DNA from: Thermosipho sp. (in: thermotogales)
GTDB lineage: Bacteria > Thermotogota > Thermotogae > Thermotogales > Fervidobacteriaceae
NCBI GenBank assembly: GCA_017656345.1
Contig: JACDNZ010000014.1
Location: 1 to 51,857, forward strand
Direction of reading: 5' to 3'
DNA: 51,857 nucleotides
Part shown: positions 25,595 to 35,718 of the stretch, piece by piece
Layout of the letters: every line of letters begins with the position of its first letter
How positions within the stretch are numbered: the first letter of the stretch is position 1
The notes under the pieces: model-generated
Databases searched by the model: none
Seen by the model: the letters and a program-made list of their open reading frames with translations, nothing else
What the model was told of the DNA's origin: nothing
Made by a program: the position numbers and the translations under genes

Positions 25595-25621
25595 GTAAGG
25601 GGCGGATTTTCCGCCCCTTAC
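25595..25621 (-). terminator. intercistronic hairpin between binding-protein and permease genes
   Basis: A perfect 12-bp GC-rich stem GTAAGGGGCGGA/TCCGCCCCTTAC with a three-base loop. There is no strong T-run on the minus strand, so an mRNA-stabilising or processing stem is more likely than full termination. Confidence 0.75.
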
Positions 25622-25634
25622 AAAATTGTGAAGG

Positions 25635-26882
25635 TTAGTCTGCTAAGTAGCCATTATCTTCAGCTATCCATAAGATCTCTTTAAATGTTTTATCAACATT
25701 CTGTTCGGTAACGAATATGTTTATTGCATCCATTAAAGAAGTTGCAAAGGATTCTGGTGCAGCGGAACCATGAATAATTGATGGACAGATTATTTTAGTT
25801 GAGAAATCATACATTGACCATTGTAGGTATACATCGTATTTTGATTTGTCTGCATCAATTCTGGCAGGAATTGAACCTTTGATTGGATTGAAAGTATCTT
25901 GAGCTTCAACAGTTGCAAGGAATTTCAGCCATTTGATGGCATTTTCCCTGTGTGGTGCATTTTTTGGAAGTCCAAAGGTATCAGATACAAGCATAAATGC
26001 TTTTTGAGTACCGGGAAGAGCAAACCAGCCGAATTCTACACCTGGTTTCCAACCAAGAGTTTTTAAGTAACCTTCAGCCCAGTCTCCCATCATATTACAG
26101 AAAGCTTTTCCTTCAAAGACAAGTCTTGTTGCATCTTGCCATGTTAATGCAGAATGGTCGGCATTAATGTATTTTAGTATGTCTTTCATAATGGTGAGAG
26201 CTCTTTTAATTGCTGGATCATTGAATGAAGCCTCACCCTTCCATAATTTGTTATATTTTTCAGGCCCAAGTTCTGCAAGCATTATGCTTTCAAAAAGATG
26301 TAAAGAGGTCCATTTATTTTTGTCACCAAGTGCTATTCCGATGTAACCCATTTGTTGAGCTTTGTCAAGGTACATGAGGAATTCAGCCCATGTGGTTGGT
26401 TCCTTTGTCATTCCAATTTCTTCTGCAATCTTTTTGTTGTAGAAAACAACATTTGCTCTGTGAACATTTACTGGAATGGAATAAACTTCTCCTTTGTAGC
26501 TTACAATGTCAATAAGATCTTTTGGGAATTTGTCATATGCCCCAATTTCTTTTAAAATCCAGGTAATAGGTTCCATAAGTCCTGGTATTACATAGGTATC
26601 TGTCAATTCCATACCAGCATGCACCTGGAATGAATCTGGTGGATTTCCACCTAGCATTCTCGTTTTAAGAACAGCTTTTGCATTTGTTCCTGCTCCACCT
26701 GCTACGGCTGCATTTATAATTTCAACATCCGGGTAATATTTGTGGAAAAGATCAAATAATGCAAGAAGTCCTTCTTCTTCTCCCCCACCAGTCCACCAGC
26801 TAAAAATTTCAAGAGCGTTTTCAGCAGCAAAAATACTAAATGAGAGGAAAATAACGGCAATGATTATAACAAAACGTTTCAT
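25635..26882 (-). CDS. sugar ABC transporter, substrate-binding protein (glucose/mannose type)
   Basis: A 415-residue extracellular solute-binding protein of family 1. Residues 1-19 are a signal peptide (cleavage near FAAEN). LEIFSWWTGGGEEEGL at the mature N-terminus is characteristic of the glucose/galactose/mannose-binding group found in Thermus and Thermotogales, and aromatic residues for sugar stacking are frequent. The start follows GGGGAGGTG. First gene of a three-gene minus-strand operon. The glucose-type specificity is an inference from the N-terminal motif. Confidence 0.9.
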   Translation of the reverse strand: MKRFVIIIAVIFLSFSIFAAENALEIFSWWTGGGEEEGLLALFDLFHKYYPDVEIINAAVAGGAGTNAKAVLKTRMLGGNPPDSFQVHAGMELTDTYVIPGLMEPITWILKEIGAYDKFPKDLIDIVSYKGEVYSIPVNVHRANVVFYNKKIAEEIGMTKEPTTWAEFLMYLDKAQQMGYIGIALGDKNKWTSLHLFESIMLAELGPEKYNKLWKGEASFNDPAIKRALTIMKDILKYINADHSALTWQDATRLVFEGKAFCNMMGDWAEGYLKTLGWKPGVEFGWFALPGTQKAFMLVSDTFGLPKNAPHRENAIKWLKFLATVEAQDTFNPIKGSIPARIDADKSKYDVYLQWSMYDFSTKIICPSIIHGSAAPESFATSLMDAINIFVTEQNVDKTFKEILWIAEDNGYLAD

Positions 26883-26911
26883 TTTTACACCTCCCCGTTT
26901 TAAAAATTAGC

Positions 26912-26940
26912 ATTAATATTTTATCATATATTTATGTCAA
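26912..26940 (-). promoter_or_regulatory. promoter region of the sugar ABC operon
   Basis: On the minus strand TTGACA (26940-26935) is followed 17 bases later by ATTAAT; an overlapping TGATAAAAT (26926-26918) is an alternative extended -10. They may be two overlapping promoters. Confidence 0.5.
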
Positions 26941-26986
26941 AAAATAAGCTAAAAAAAGTATGATAGAATATTTTAGAGGTGGTTAT

Positions 26987-28093
26987 GTGGAAAAATTATT
27001 TGTTATGCTAAATGTTCTTGCCATTTCTACTATTGTTAATTCTTTGGCACCGTTGATGCCCGTTTTTCAAAAAGAACTTAATATTTCGATATCAAGTTCT
27101 TCTTTTTTACCAGTTTTAAGTGTTCTTGGAACAACTGTTTTTTCATTTTTGATCTCAATTTTGATATCGAGACTTGGCCTGAAAAGAACAAATATATCAG
27201 GTTATATACTTATGTTTTTAGGGCTGCTGTTGTTTTCTTTTTCAAGAAATTCATTTGAAATGGCAGTAGGTGCTTTTTTAATTGGTTCCTCTACGGCTAT
27301 TTTATTTACGTCACTTACTACTTTACTTGCGCATCTTAAGAATCCCAGATTTGGATTAACCCACGCATTTTTTGGAATAGGTGGAATATTAGCACCGCTA
27401 CTTGTTTCGTTCTCTATTAAAAATGATTTTAGTTACAGATATTTGTATTTGCTGTATTTTTTTGTAATGATTTTGTTTTTTATCTGGAATTTTGTTTTAC
27501 GACTTCCAAATGCAAAATATGAATCTTTTAATTTTTCAAAAATGAAGAAGACGATTTTGAAACCCTTGTTTTTTATTTCTATAATTTCATTTTTTTTGTA
27601 TTCTGGGAGTGAAATTTCCTTAATTACTTGGGCTTCAAATTTGTTTATATATTTTGGATTTAATGAGGCAAAAGCAGCTATTATAATAAGTTTATTCTGG
27701 ATTTTCTATACTTTGTCACGGTTCTTGAGTGATTTTATTGTTAAAATTTTTGGTGAAAAGAAAATGGTTATTTTTTCTGCGTTGCTTTCACCTATTTTGA
27801 TTTCTCTAATGCTTTTAACGAAAAATGCTTATCTTTTTTCGGTTATTGGCTTTTTTATGGGGACAATATTTCCAATGATACAAAGATATGCAAATATGAA
27901 TTTAGATAAAGAAGAGGTTGGGTTATTGAATGGAGTAACTTATGGTTCAACTGGAATAGGTGGCATGTTTTTTTCATCAGTAATGGGTTATATTGCCAAT
28001 TTTAGTATACCCGGAATGTTTGTTTTACCTTTACTGGGGTTATTTGCACTTTCTGCCGTTCAAATTTTTGAAAAGAAGGGGGAAAGGACGTGA
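26987..28093 (+). CDS. MFS transporter (sugar/unknown substrate)
   Basis: A 368-residue protein with about 11-12 membrane segments, unrelated in detail to the MFS pair at 2402-5392. It has GLTHAFFGIGGILAPLLVS in the fifth segment, like FucP-type and YfkF-type transporters, and a weak motif A (ISRLGLKRTN). The GTG at 26987 is used because GAGGTGG lies just before it; the upstream ATG at 26960 lies in promoter-like sequence. It overlaps the epimerase gene, suggesting a functional link with amino-sugar or envelope metabolism. Confidence 0.8.
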   Translation: MEKLFVMLNVLAISTIVNSLAPLMPVFQKELNISISSSSFLPVLSVLGTTVFSFLISILISRLGLKRTNISGYILMFLGLLLFSFSRNSFEMAVGAFLIGSSTAILFTSLTTLLAHLKNPRFGLTHAFFGIGGILAPLLVSFSIKNDFSYRYLYLLYFFVMILFFIWNFVLRLPNAKYESFNFSKMKKTILKPLFFISIISFFLYSGSEISLITWASNLFIYFGFNEAKAAIIISLFWIFYTLSRFLSDFIVKIFGEKKMVIFSALLSPILISLMLLTKNAYLFSVIGFFMGTIFPMIQRYANMNLDKEEVGLLNGVTYGSTGIGGMFFSSVMGYIANFSIPGMFVLPLLGLFALSAVQIFEKKGERT

Positions 28094-29157
28094 AATTAGG
28101 GATAGTTTTTGGAACAAGACCTGAAGTTATTAAAGTAGCACCGGTTTATTTGAAAGCGAAAGAGTTGGGTGTTGATGTTGTGGCAATAGCAACAGCTCAA
28201 CACAGACAAATGATGGACATGATGCTGGATGTCTTTGGTATGAAACCTGATTACGATATGGATATTATGACGGAAAATCAATCTTTGAATGGTGTTGCAG
28301 CAAAGGTGTTGGTGAAACTTGAAGAAATAATTAAAAAAGAAAATTTAGACTGGATTTTTGTTCAGGGTGACACTACAACAGCAATGGCTGGAGCTCTGGC
28401 AGCTTTTCATATGGGGGTAAAAGTGGGCCATATAGAAGCAGGACTTAGAAGTGGAAATTTAAGAGATCCGTTTCCAGAAGAAATGAACAGACGGGTTATT
28501 GACCAGGTTTCAGATTTGATGTTTGCTCCAACTATTAATGCCAGAAAAAATCTATTGAAGGAAGGTTTTGAAAAGGAAAGAATAATTGTTACTGGTAATA
28601 CAGTTGTTGATGCACTTTTATACGTTCAGGAAAAATTTGATCTTGATGCAATTAGAAAAAAATACGTTGCAGAAGAAGGATATGTGCTTGTTACCCTTCA
28701 TAGAAGAGAAAACTGGGGAGAAAAAATGGAAGAGATACTTTCAGGAATAAGGAAATTTTCTGAAGAATACGATATTCCAATAGTTTTTCCAGTACACTTA
28801 AATCCAAGAGTAAGAAAAACTGTAAAAAAGGTACTGGAGGGATATGAAAAAGCAATTTTACTTGAGCCAGTTGGTTATATAACATTTTTGAGTCTTTTAA
28901 AAGGTGCAAGGATAATTGCATCAGATAGTGGAGGTATTCAGGAAGAAGCACCCAGTTTTGGTAAATTTGTAATAGTATGTAGGAATACTACTGAAAGGCC
29001 TGAATTAATTGATAGTGGATATGGAATTTTAGCAGGAACCGGGCAAAGTTCGGTATATAAATCGCTTGTTAAAGGCCTTGAAATAAAAATAGACAAATCT
29101 AAAAACCCATTTGGAGATGGCAATGCGGCATTAAGAATTTTAAAAGCTGTGATATAA
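28090..29157 (+). CDS. wecB: UDP-N-acetylglucosamine 2-epimerase (non-hydrolysing)
   Basis: A 355-residue enzyme interconverting UDP-GlcNAc and UDP-ManNAc. Signatures are GTRPEVIKVAP (7-17), TAQHRQMMD (about 38), QGDTTTAMA (about 94), HIEAGLRSG (about 118), FPEEMNRR, and the C-terminal SDSGGIQEEAP. The start is a GTG overlapping the MFS stop (GTGA). It supplies UDP-ManNAc, and the WecA/TagO-like transferase at 36608 would provide the lipid-linked starting sugar of a ManNAc-containing polymer. Confidence 0.95.
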   Translation: MKLGIVFGTRPEVIKVAPVYLKAKELGVDVVAIATAQHRQMMDMMLDVFGMKPDYDMDIMTENQSLNGVAAKVLVKLEEIIKKENLDWIFVQGDTTTAMAGALAAFHMGVKVGHIEAGLRSGNLRDPFPEEMNRRVIDQVSDLMFAPTINARKNLLKEGFEKERIIVTGNTVVDALLYVQEKFDLDAIRKKYVAEEGYVLVTLHRRENWGEKMEEILSGIRKFSEEYDIPIVFPVHLNPRVRKTVKKVLEGYEKAILLEPVGYITFLSLLKGARIIASDSGGIQEEAPSFGKFVIVCRNTTERPELIDSGYGILAGTGQSSVYKSLVKGLEIKIDKSKNPFGDGNAALRILKAVI

Positions 29158-29158
29158 T
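29150..29158 (+). promoter_or_regulatory. extended -10 promoter for plsY
   Basis: TGATATAAT at the very end of the epimerase gene, 34 bases before plsY. Confidence 0.5.
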
Positions 29159-29191
29159 TTTGTTGTAAGTAATTAGATAGGGAGGAGTAAA

Positions 29192-29800
29192 GTGAAAGAA
29201 TATATTTATCCTATACTTTTAGGTTATTTCATAGGAGCAATTCCTTTTAGTTTTATAGTCGCTAAATTAAAGGGAATTGATTTAAGAAAAATAGGAAGCG
29301 GGAACGTTGGCGGCACAAATGTTTTAAGAAATGCCGGAGCCCTTTATGGTGGTATTGCGTTCTTTTTAGATATTTTTAAAGGGGTAATTGTGGTATTACT
29401 GGTAAAGAAATATGGAATAAATGCCCAGCTTCTTGCGGGAAGTTTCGCTGTATTTGGACATTGTTATCCTATCTGTTTAAAATTCAAAGGTGGAAAGGGT
29501 GTAGCAACCACCCTTGGAATGTTCTTTGGTATTTATCCATATGCAGCTCTCGTTTTCCTTGCTATATGGATTTTTGTAGTTGGTATTACAAAGTATGTTT
29601 CACTTGCTTCAATTATAGGTCTTTTGTCTGCAAGTGTTTTTACTCTTTTGATGGGAAAAAGTTATTGGATGATTTTTCTTGCACTCTCTTTGTTTTCGAT
29701 ACTAAGACATGAATCTAATATTAGAAGATTGATCAGCGGAAATGAAAGAAAAACAGATGTGATTGCTATATTCTTTAAAAGGGAGCAGAAAAAAGAGTAA
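29192..29800 (+). CDS. plsY: glycerol-3-phosphate acyltransferase PlsY
   Basis: A 202-residue membrane enzyme moving the acyl group from acyl-phosphate (made by PlsX) to glycerol-3-phosphate. The three signature loops are GSGNVGGTNVLRNAG (about 36-50), KFKGGKGVATTLG (about 96) and RHESNIRRL near the C-terminus, with about five membrane segments. GTG start six bases after GGGAGGAG. Confidence 0.95.
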   Translation: MKEYIYPILLGYFIGAIPFSFIVAKLKGIDLRKIGSGNVGGTNVLRNAGALYGGIAFFLDIFKGVIVVLLVKKYGINAQLLAGSFAVFGHCYPICLKFKGGKGVATTLGMFFGIYPYAALVFLAIWIFVVGITKYVSLASIIGLLSASVFTLLMGKSYWMIFLALSLFSILRHESNIRRLISGNERKTDVIAIFFKREQKKE

Positions 29801-29821
29801 ACATAAGGGGGGAAATTTACA

Positions 29822-30484
29822 ATGGAAAATGCCGTAACTCCTGATGGACTTTTGATTTATTTAAAGCCCATTATTGAGCTTTGGTATTATTCTTTAATAG
29901 CTGGTTTATTTCTGGTATTTGCAGCAAAATTTGTTGAAAAGATATCAATAGCTTTACTGGGGTTCATTATAGGAATAAATGTATTATTTCCAGTTTTGCT
30001 GGATCAAATTCCAAAATTAAATGAATGGCTTTCAGATCCTGCATACTATCAGATTTCGATGCTTGTTTTTGGTGTAATAGTTGCCGCAGTATTATTTGCT
30101 TTGTATAAATCCTTTGTGTTTATTGCAGGATTTGGCGTGATAGGTTTAATAGGTTATTATCTTGCAGATTTTACTATTAAATTTTTTGATATACAGTTTA
30201 CTTTTAATCCTTTATATATAACTGCTACAGCGGGAATAATTTTTGGTATTCTTGGAGGAATTATTTCAAGCAAGAAAAGTTCTGAAGTTATTACTGTTAT
30301 GTCAATTTTAGTTGGTTCTGCTGCTTTAAGTGCGGTTATTTTGGGATTTATCCTGGGTGAAAGTATCCAGGATAAAATAACGCAACCTTTGTATTCTTCT
30401 ATTTTTATCGCTATTTTCCTTGTTCTCGTGATTTTGGGATTCGTATGGAATTTTAGAAAAAGTAAAAAATCGGAGGTGACGTAA
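29822..30484 (+). CDS. DUF4203-like multi-spanning membrane protein
   Basis: A 220-residue protein with about seven predicted membrane helices, glycine-rich turns (AALLGFIIG, GFGVIGLIGYYLAD, GIIFGILGGIISSKKSS) and a basic C-terminal tail. The pattern resembles the DUF4203 / TMEM198 type, but I assign it with low certainty. It lies between plsY and pheT with short gaps (21 and 2 bases) and is probably co-transcribed with both. Function unknown. Confidence 0.7.
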   Translation: MENAVTPDGLLIYLKPIIELWYYSLIAGLFLVFAAKFVEKISIALLGFIIGINVLFPVLLDQIPKLNEWLSDPAYYQISMLVFGVIVAAVLFALYKSFVFIAGFGVIGLIGYYLADFTIKFFDIQFTFNPLYITATAGIIFGILGGIISSKKSSEVITVMSILVGSAALSAVILGFILGESIQDKITQPLYSSIFIAIFLVLVILGFVWNFRKSKKSEVT

Positions 30485-30486
30485 AG

Positions 30487-32856
30487 TTGAGGCTTTCAAT
30501 AGAATGGCTTAAGGAGTTTGTTAATATTGATGCATCTGCTGAAGAAATTGCTGAAAAATATAGTTTGAGTGGAAACAATGTGGAGGAGATTATTTCCCCA
30601 TTTAATGTTTCTGGAAAAATTGTAGCTGGAAAGGTTATAAAAGTTCAGAAGCATTCCAATGCTGATAGATTAATTGTTTGTAAGGTAGATATTGGTTCAG
30701 AAGTAAGAACGATAGTTACAGGTGATTTGACGGTGAAGGAAGGAGACATTGTTCCACTTGCGCTTGAAGGTGCAAGGTTAGGTGAACTCGTTATTACTCC
30801 AAGAAAGATGAGGGGTATTTTATCTGAAGGTATGATGTGCTCGCTGGAGGAGTTAGGACTTGAAGAAAAATCAGAATCAGTTTACAGATTTAAAGAATAT
30901 GTAGAACCTGGAACAGATATAATTTCGTATCTGAAACTTGATGATAAAGTTCTGGATGTGGAAATTACTCCAAATAGATCGGATTGTTTAAGTGTTATTG
31001 GTCTTGCAAGGGAAGCATCAGCTTTATTTGATGTTGATTTGAATATAAAAGAAAAGGAATTTAAAGTAGAAGGTAAGTGTGATGTTGATGTTGAGATAGA
31101 AAGTGAAGGATGCTGGAGATATACAACAAGAATTGTAAAAGGTGTTAAAGTTTCAGAAAGCCCTCTCTGGCTACAGAGAAGATTAATTGCAGCAGGAGTA
31201 AGGCCAATAAATAACGTTGTTGATATTACAAACTATATGATGCTTGAAACGGGGCATCCTGTTCATGCATTTGACTTGAATCTTTTTTCAAATAGAAAGA
31301 TATTGGTTAGAGATGCTAAAAAGGGAGAAAAAATATTGCTTTTAGATGGGAATGAATATGAACTTGATGGTGGAGAAATATTAATAACCGATGGAGAAAA
31401 ACCTTTAGCACTTGCAGGTATTATGGGTGGAGAAGAAACAGGTGTAAATGAAAACACCACAGATGTATTACTTGAAATTGCTATGTTTGATCCTGTGAAA
31501 ATAAGAAAAACTTCCAAAAAGTTTGGCCTTATGACAGAATCTTCTTACAGGTTTGAAAGAGGTGTTGATCCAAATGATGCAGAATTTGTTATAAACAGAC
31601 TATCACAGCTTTTGTATGAACTCGCTGGTGGAATATCTACAGAAATCGTTGATGTGTATAAGAGAAAAATAGAAAATGTTGTAATTGAATATCCAAAAGA
31701 AATGACAAAAAAGGTTTTAGGGGAAGATTTTGAGGAAAATGTTAAAAAGAAAATTCTTCAAAGACTTGGTTTTGAAGTGGAAGACATCGATGAAAAAACG
31801 TGGAAGATATCTGTACCAACGTTTAGATTTTTTGATGTAGAAAGGCCAATTGATATTGTTGAAGAAATTTCAAGGATATATGGAACGGAAAAAATTGAAA
31901 ACGAACCATTTAGAATTCCTGCAGGAGGAATTGGAAGAACTAAAGAACAAAAATTAAGATATATGCTAAAACAGAATATGACATCTGAAGGATTCAGTGA
32001 AGCAATTACTTTATCATTTGTTTCAGAAGATATTGTAAACAAGTGGAATTTTACAAATGAAAAAGTAAAAATATCAAACCCAATCAACGAGGAAATGAAT
32101 GTTATGCGACCTTCGCTCTTGTATGGTCTTCTCGAATCACTTTCTTATAATTACAAGAGGCAGAACAGGGATGTAAAATTGTTTGAAGTTGGAAAGGTAT
32201 TCAGAGGAGCAACGGAAAAACCTGAAGATGTTGAAAAAGTAGCTGCTGTTGCAGTTGGAAGGATCAATAAATATGATTATACAGACTATAGGGTCTTTAC
32301 ATTTTACAATTTTAGAGGTATGCTTGATAATCTTGCAGAGGCATTCAGGATAAAAATTGAGTACAAAGAAAAAGAGTTACCTGGTTTTGTTCCAACAAGA
32401 ACAGCAGCGATTTATTTAAACGGAAAAGAAATAGGATTTGTTGGTATGATTGATCCAGAAATAGCAGATAAATTTTATGATGTAAAAGATGAAATTTATG
32501 TTTTTGAACTTTCAACTGCCGATTTATACAAAAATTATGTTGAAGTTCCTCAATATAGACAAAGTGTTGTATATCCTTCTGTTAGAAGAGATGTATCCTT
32601 CCTTGTACCCAAAGGATTTAAAATGGGAACAGTTATTGATGAACTATTTGAATATAAATACGTTGAAGAAGCTGGAATTTCTGATATTTATGAAGGGAAA
32701 GGTATACCAGATGGTTATACAAGTGTTACTGTTTACTGTGTATTTAGGTCGAATGAGAAAACCTTAAATGAAGAAGAAATTAATGAAACCTGGAATAATA
32801 TAAAGAGGAAACTAACAGAAAAATACCCGCTTAAGTTAAGATTCGAGGAGGTGTAA
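30487..32856 (+). CDS. pheT: phenylalanine--tRNA ligase beta subunit
   Basis: A 789-residue protein of full length. The N-terminal EMAP-like tRNA-binding domain (about 40-150), B3/B4 ([28 protein letters not shown]), B5 (about 400-470), the catalytic-like core, and the ferredoxin-fold anticodon-binding domain at about 695-789 ([13 protein letters not shown]) are present. The TTG start lies nine bases after GGAGGTGAC. The usual partner pheS is not in the window, so the two subunit genes are separated in this genome. Confidence 0.95.
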   Translation: MRLSIEWLKEFVNIDASAEEIAEKYSLSGNNVEEIISPFNVSGKIVAGKVIKVQKHSNADRLIVCKVDIGSEVRTIVTGDLTVKEGDIVPLALEGARLGELVITPRKMRGILSEGMMCSLEELGLEEKSESVYRFKEYVEPGTDIISYLKLDDKVLDVEITPNRSDCLSVIGLAREASALFDVDLNIKEKEFKVEGKCDVDVEIESEGCWRYTTRIVKGVKVSESPLWLQRRLIAAGVRPINNVVDITNYMMLETGHPVHAFDLNLFSNRKILVRDAKKGEKILLLDGNEYELDGGEILITDGEKPLALAGIMGGEETGVNENTTDVLLEIAMFDPVKIRKTSKKFGLMTESSYRFERGVDPNDAEFVINRLSQLLYELAGGISTEIVDVYKRKIENVVIEYPKEMTKKVLGEDFEENVKKKILQRLGFEVEDIDEKTWKISVPTFRFFDVERPIDIVEEISRIYGTEKIENEPFRIPAGGIGRTKEQKLRYMLKQNMTSEGFSEAITLSFVSEDIVNKWNFTNEKVKISNPINEEMNVMRPSLLYGLLESLSYNYKRQNRDVKLFEVGKVFRGATEKPEDVEKVAAVAVGRINKYDYTDYRVFTFYNFRGMLDNLAEAFRIKIEYKEKELPGFVPTRTAAIYLNGKEIGFVGMIDPEIADKFYDVKDEIYVFELSTADLYKNYVEVPQYRQSVVYPSVRRDVSFLVPKGFKMGTVIDELFEYKYVEEAGISDIYEGKGIPDGYTSVTVYCVFRSNEKTLNEEEINETWNNIKRKLTEKYPLKLRFEEV

Positions 32857-32857
32857 T

Positions 32858-33757
32858 GTGAGATCGGGTTTTGTTGCATTTGCTGGGAAGCCAAATGTTG
32901 GAAAATCTTCCATAGTCAATGCCATAATGGGGAGAAAAGTACTTATTGTTTCTGATAAACCCCAAACTACGAGAAACAGGATTAATGTTATATATACAAC
33001 TGAAGATTTTCAAATAATCTTTGTTGATACACCTGGTATACATAAACCTCTTTATAGACTTGGGGAATATATGGTAAAGGCTGCAGTTAATGCTTTAAAA
33101 GGTGTAGATTTAATATTAACTGTGGTTGATGCAAAAGAGGGTATTGGAAAGCCTGAAAAATTTGTTTTTGATTATGTCAATCATTCTGGAACAAAGACAA
33201 TAGGTGTGATAAACAAAATTGATCTTGTGAAAGAAAAAGTTGTTGAAAATCTTGCAAATAAAATGAAAGATGAACTAAAAAACTGTATTGGGATAGTTAG
33301 AACTTCAGCAGTTAAGGGTGAAGGTATAAAAGAGCTTCTTGATTTGATAATTGAAAATTTGCCTGAAGGTCCACAATTTTACCCCGAGGACATGATAACC
33401 GATAGACCTTTCTCGTTTATGGCATCTGAGATTGTTAGAGAGAAAATTTTTCATCATACATATGAAGAGGTCCCGCATTCAGTTGCGGTTATTGTAGAGG
33501 AAATAAAAGAAAGAGAAAATGGAGTTTTGTATATAAGAGCCAATATATACGTTGATAGAGAAAGTCAAAAAGGAATTATCATTGGTCACAAGGGAAGTAT
33601 GATTAAAAAAATTGGCCAGGAAGCAAGAAAAGAACTGGAATTTCTTACAAATCAAAGAATATTCCTTGATCTTCATGTAAAAGTAAAGAGACATTGGAGA
33701 GATAAAGATTTTATTATTTTAAACGAAATAGGTATGAAAGACGATATTAGAGATTGA
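32858..33757 (+). CDS. era: GTPase Era
   Basis: A 299-residue GTPase binding the 3' end of 16S rRNA during 30S maturation. G1 GKPNVGKS (8-15), G2 region QTTRNR, G3 DTPG (about 55-58), G4 NKID (about 121-124), then the C-terminal KH domain with [15 protein letters not shown]. The GTG start follows GGAGGTGTAAT, one base after the pheT stop. Confidence 0.96.
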   Translation: MRSGFVAFAGKPNVGKSSIVNAIMGRKVLIVSDKPQTTRNRINVIYTTEDFQIIFVDTPGIHKPLYRLGEYMVKAAVNALKGVDLILTVVDAKEGIGKPEKFVFDYVNHSGTKTIGVINKIDLVKEKVVENLANKMKDELKNCIGIVRTSAVKGEGIKELLDLIIENLPEGPQFYPEDMITDRPFSFMASEIVREKIFHHTYEEVPHSVAVIVEEIKERENGVLYIRANIYVDRESQKGIIIGHKGSMIKKIGQEARKELEFLTNQRIFLDLHVKVKRHWRDKDFIILNEIGMKDDIRD

Positions 33758-33782
33758 AAAAATTAATAAAATGTTATATAAT
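33754..33782 (+). promoter_or_regulatory. promoter upstream of murE
   Basis: TTGAAA (33754-33759) and TATAAT (33777-33782) are 17 bases apart. Downstream, CTTGGA/TCCAAG (33796-33811) forms a six-bp hairpin that includes the first bases of the AAGGAGTGAT ribosome binding site. Confidence 0.7.
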
Positions 33783-33823
33783 TTTTAAAAAAGGACTTGG
33801 AATGTTCCAAGGAGTGATATTTT

Positions 33824-35302
33824 TTGAAAATAAAGGAATTATTAAACGCTTTAAATTCATTAGTTTTGAAAGTTAACTGCGATAAGGAAATAGAATTCGA
33901 GCATATTTCCTCCTATTCTCGTGATGTAAAAGAAGAAACTCTTTTTATTTGTCGTGAAGGTTCAAATTTCGATTCGCACACGATAATAGACAAAATTTAC
34001 AAACAGGGTGCAAAAGTATTTGTAGTTGAAAAAGAAGTTCCTGATTTTTATCCTTATATTCAGGTAGTTGATTCAAGAATAGCTGAGGCTATTATTTCCA
34101 GTGAATTTTTCGGAAGACCTTTTGAGAAACTCATCACATTTGGTGTTACCGGAACAAATGGAAAAACCACCACTGTCCATCTTTTCCATCATATCATGCA
34201 TTCACTTGGTTATAAAGGAAGTATTAGTGGAACAGTTTTAAATGATATAATGGGTGATAAATTTTATTGTCATAATACCACACCAAGTTCTATTGAAATA
34301 CTTAAAAATATGGCCAGGACTGTGGAAAATGGTGGAAAATATTTTGGAATGGAAGTTTCATCCCATGCTCTTGCACAATACAGAGTTGAAAGTGTGAAAT
34401 TTGATTTAGTTGGACTGACAAATATAACAAGAGATCACCTTGATTATCACATAACATTTGAAAATTATAAAAGGACGAAGTTACATATATTGAATCTTTT
34501 AAAACCTGATGGAATTGCAATTATTAATCATGAGTACTTAAAAGATATTAAAAATAACAATGGCAGGATTGTTACGTTTGGTGTAGATAGAAATTCAGAT
34601 TATGTAATTAAAGAGATCAATACTAACTGGTCTGGAACCTTCTTTAAACTTGATACACCTTTTGGTCCAAAGATGGTTTCATCTCAGTTGATAGGTGAGT
34701 ACAATGCTTTCAATATCACACTTGTTATAGCAGCACTTGTTGAAATTGGATATGATATTGATGAAGTTATTAACGCAGTTTCAACATTTAGAGGTGTTGA
34801 TGGAAGGTTTGAAATTATACATGAGGCGAGAAAGCTTGGTATAGAAGTAGTTGTAGATTTTGCCCACACACCAGATGCCCTTGAGAAAGTTATACTTTCT
34901 TTGAGAAAACTTGCTAAGGGGAGAGTTATTACAGTTTTTGGAGCTGGTGGACAGGCAGATGTTGGGAAAAGGCCATTAATGGGGGAAGTTGTTTCAAAAT
35001 ATTCAGATATTTCTATAATTACCACAGATGATCCAAGGGGGGAGGATCCAGGAAGAATAATCAAAGACGTTGAAAAAGGCCTTGTTCCAGGAAGTTTATC
35101 ACTTTCAATATTGGATAGACGTGAAGCAATTGAAACTGCTATTACACTAGCAAATAAAGGTGATGTTGTTCTAATTGCAGGAAGAGGACATGAGCCATAT
35201 CAGATTTTTGATGACAGTTATCAGGTTCCTTTTAAAGATAGAGATGTTGCGATTGATATAATATTTCAAAAAATAAATAAAGGAGAAAAAACGTTTAAAT
35301 GA
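33824..35302 (+). CDS. murE: UDP-N-acetylmuramoyl-tripeptide synthetase MurE
   Basis: A 492-residue Mur ligase adding the third residue of the stem peptide. The P-loop is GVTGTNGKTTT (about 107-117); the TTPSS, SSHAL and NITRDHLDYH motifs follow. The specificity motif, DNPR in meso-diaminopimelate enzymes, reads DDPRGEDP here, as I recall for the Thermotoga maritima MurE, which adds L- and D-lysine. TTG start after GGAGTGAT. It overlaps the next gene by ATGA. Confidence 0.94.
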   Translation: MKIKELLNALNSLVLKVNCDKEIEFEHISSYSRDVKEETLFICREGSNFDSHTIIDKIYKQGAKVFVVEKEVPDFYPYIQVVDSRIAEAIISSEFFGRPFEKLITFGVTGTNGKTTTVHLFHHIMHSLGYKGSISGTVLNDIMGDKFYCHNTTPSSIEILKNMARTVENGGKYFGMEVSSHALAQYRVESVKFDLVGLTNITRDHLDYHITFENYKRTKLHILNLLKPDGIAIINHEYLKDIKNNNGRIVTFGVDRNSDYVIKEINTNWSGTFFKLDTPFGPKMVSSQLIGEYNAFNITLVIAALVEIGYDIDEVINAVSTFRGVDGRFEIIHEARKLGIEVVVDFAHTPDALEKVILSLRKLAKGRVITVFGAGGQADVGKRPLMGEVVSKYSDISIITTDDPRGEDPGRIIKDVEKGLVPGSLSLSILDRREAIETAITLANKGDVVLIAGRGHEPYQIFDDSYQVPFKDRDVAIDIIFQKINKGEKTFK

Positions 35303-35703
35303 AAAAAGTTTGCCTTGTAAACATTGATACTGGAATGCTCAAAAGATTCCTTGGTATTCCCGTGGAATATGTAAATGCTGATGAATTTGATAAAATTTCC
35401 TGTAAAGAAACAGGAAATTTATTTTTTATTTATGCAGATGATGTTGAAAAATTAAAATACGATTGTGATGTAAAGATTATAAAGGAAGATGAAAAAATAG
35501 TGGTGTATAATGATGATGAATATTTAATATCTTTGAATGAAGGGGATTACCATGTTTTAGATTATAGAACCGATGGAGAAATACATAGGTACATTTTAAA
35601 AACGGGTAATTCGGAAGGTTTGTATATATTTAAAGAAAAATTGAGTAATGAGGAAATTCTACATTTCTTGCTTTCGCTTTTTGTTATTGAAAAAATAGTT
35701 TAA
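35299..35703 (+). CDS. unknown 134-residue protein in the murE-mraY interval
   Basis: A soluble 134-residue protein with no recognised family, no membrane segment and no signal peptide. It is acidic, with alternating beta and helical stretches, and ends in a hydrophobic helix. Its start overlaps the murE stop (ATGA) and mraY begins 15 bases after it, so it is clearly part of the mur operon. In many bacteria murF occupies this position; this protein is far too short to be a Mur ligase. A regulatory or adaptor role is only conjecture. Confidence 0.75.
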   Translation: MKKVCLVNIDTGMLKRFLGIPVEYVNADEFDKISCKETGNLFFIYADDVEKLKYDCDVKIIKEDEKIVVYNDDEYLISLNEGDYHVLDYRTDGEIHRYILKTGNSEGLYIFKEKLSNEEILHFLLSLFVIEKIV

Positions 35704-35718
35704 GAAGGAGAAGCGTAC

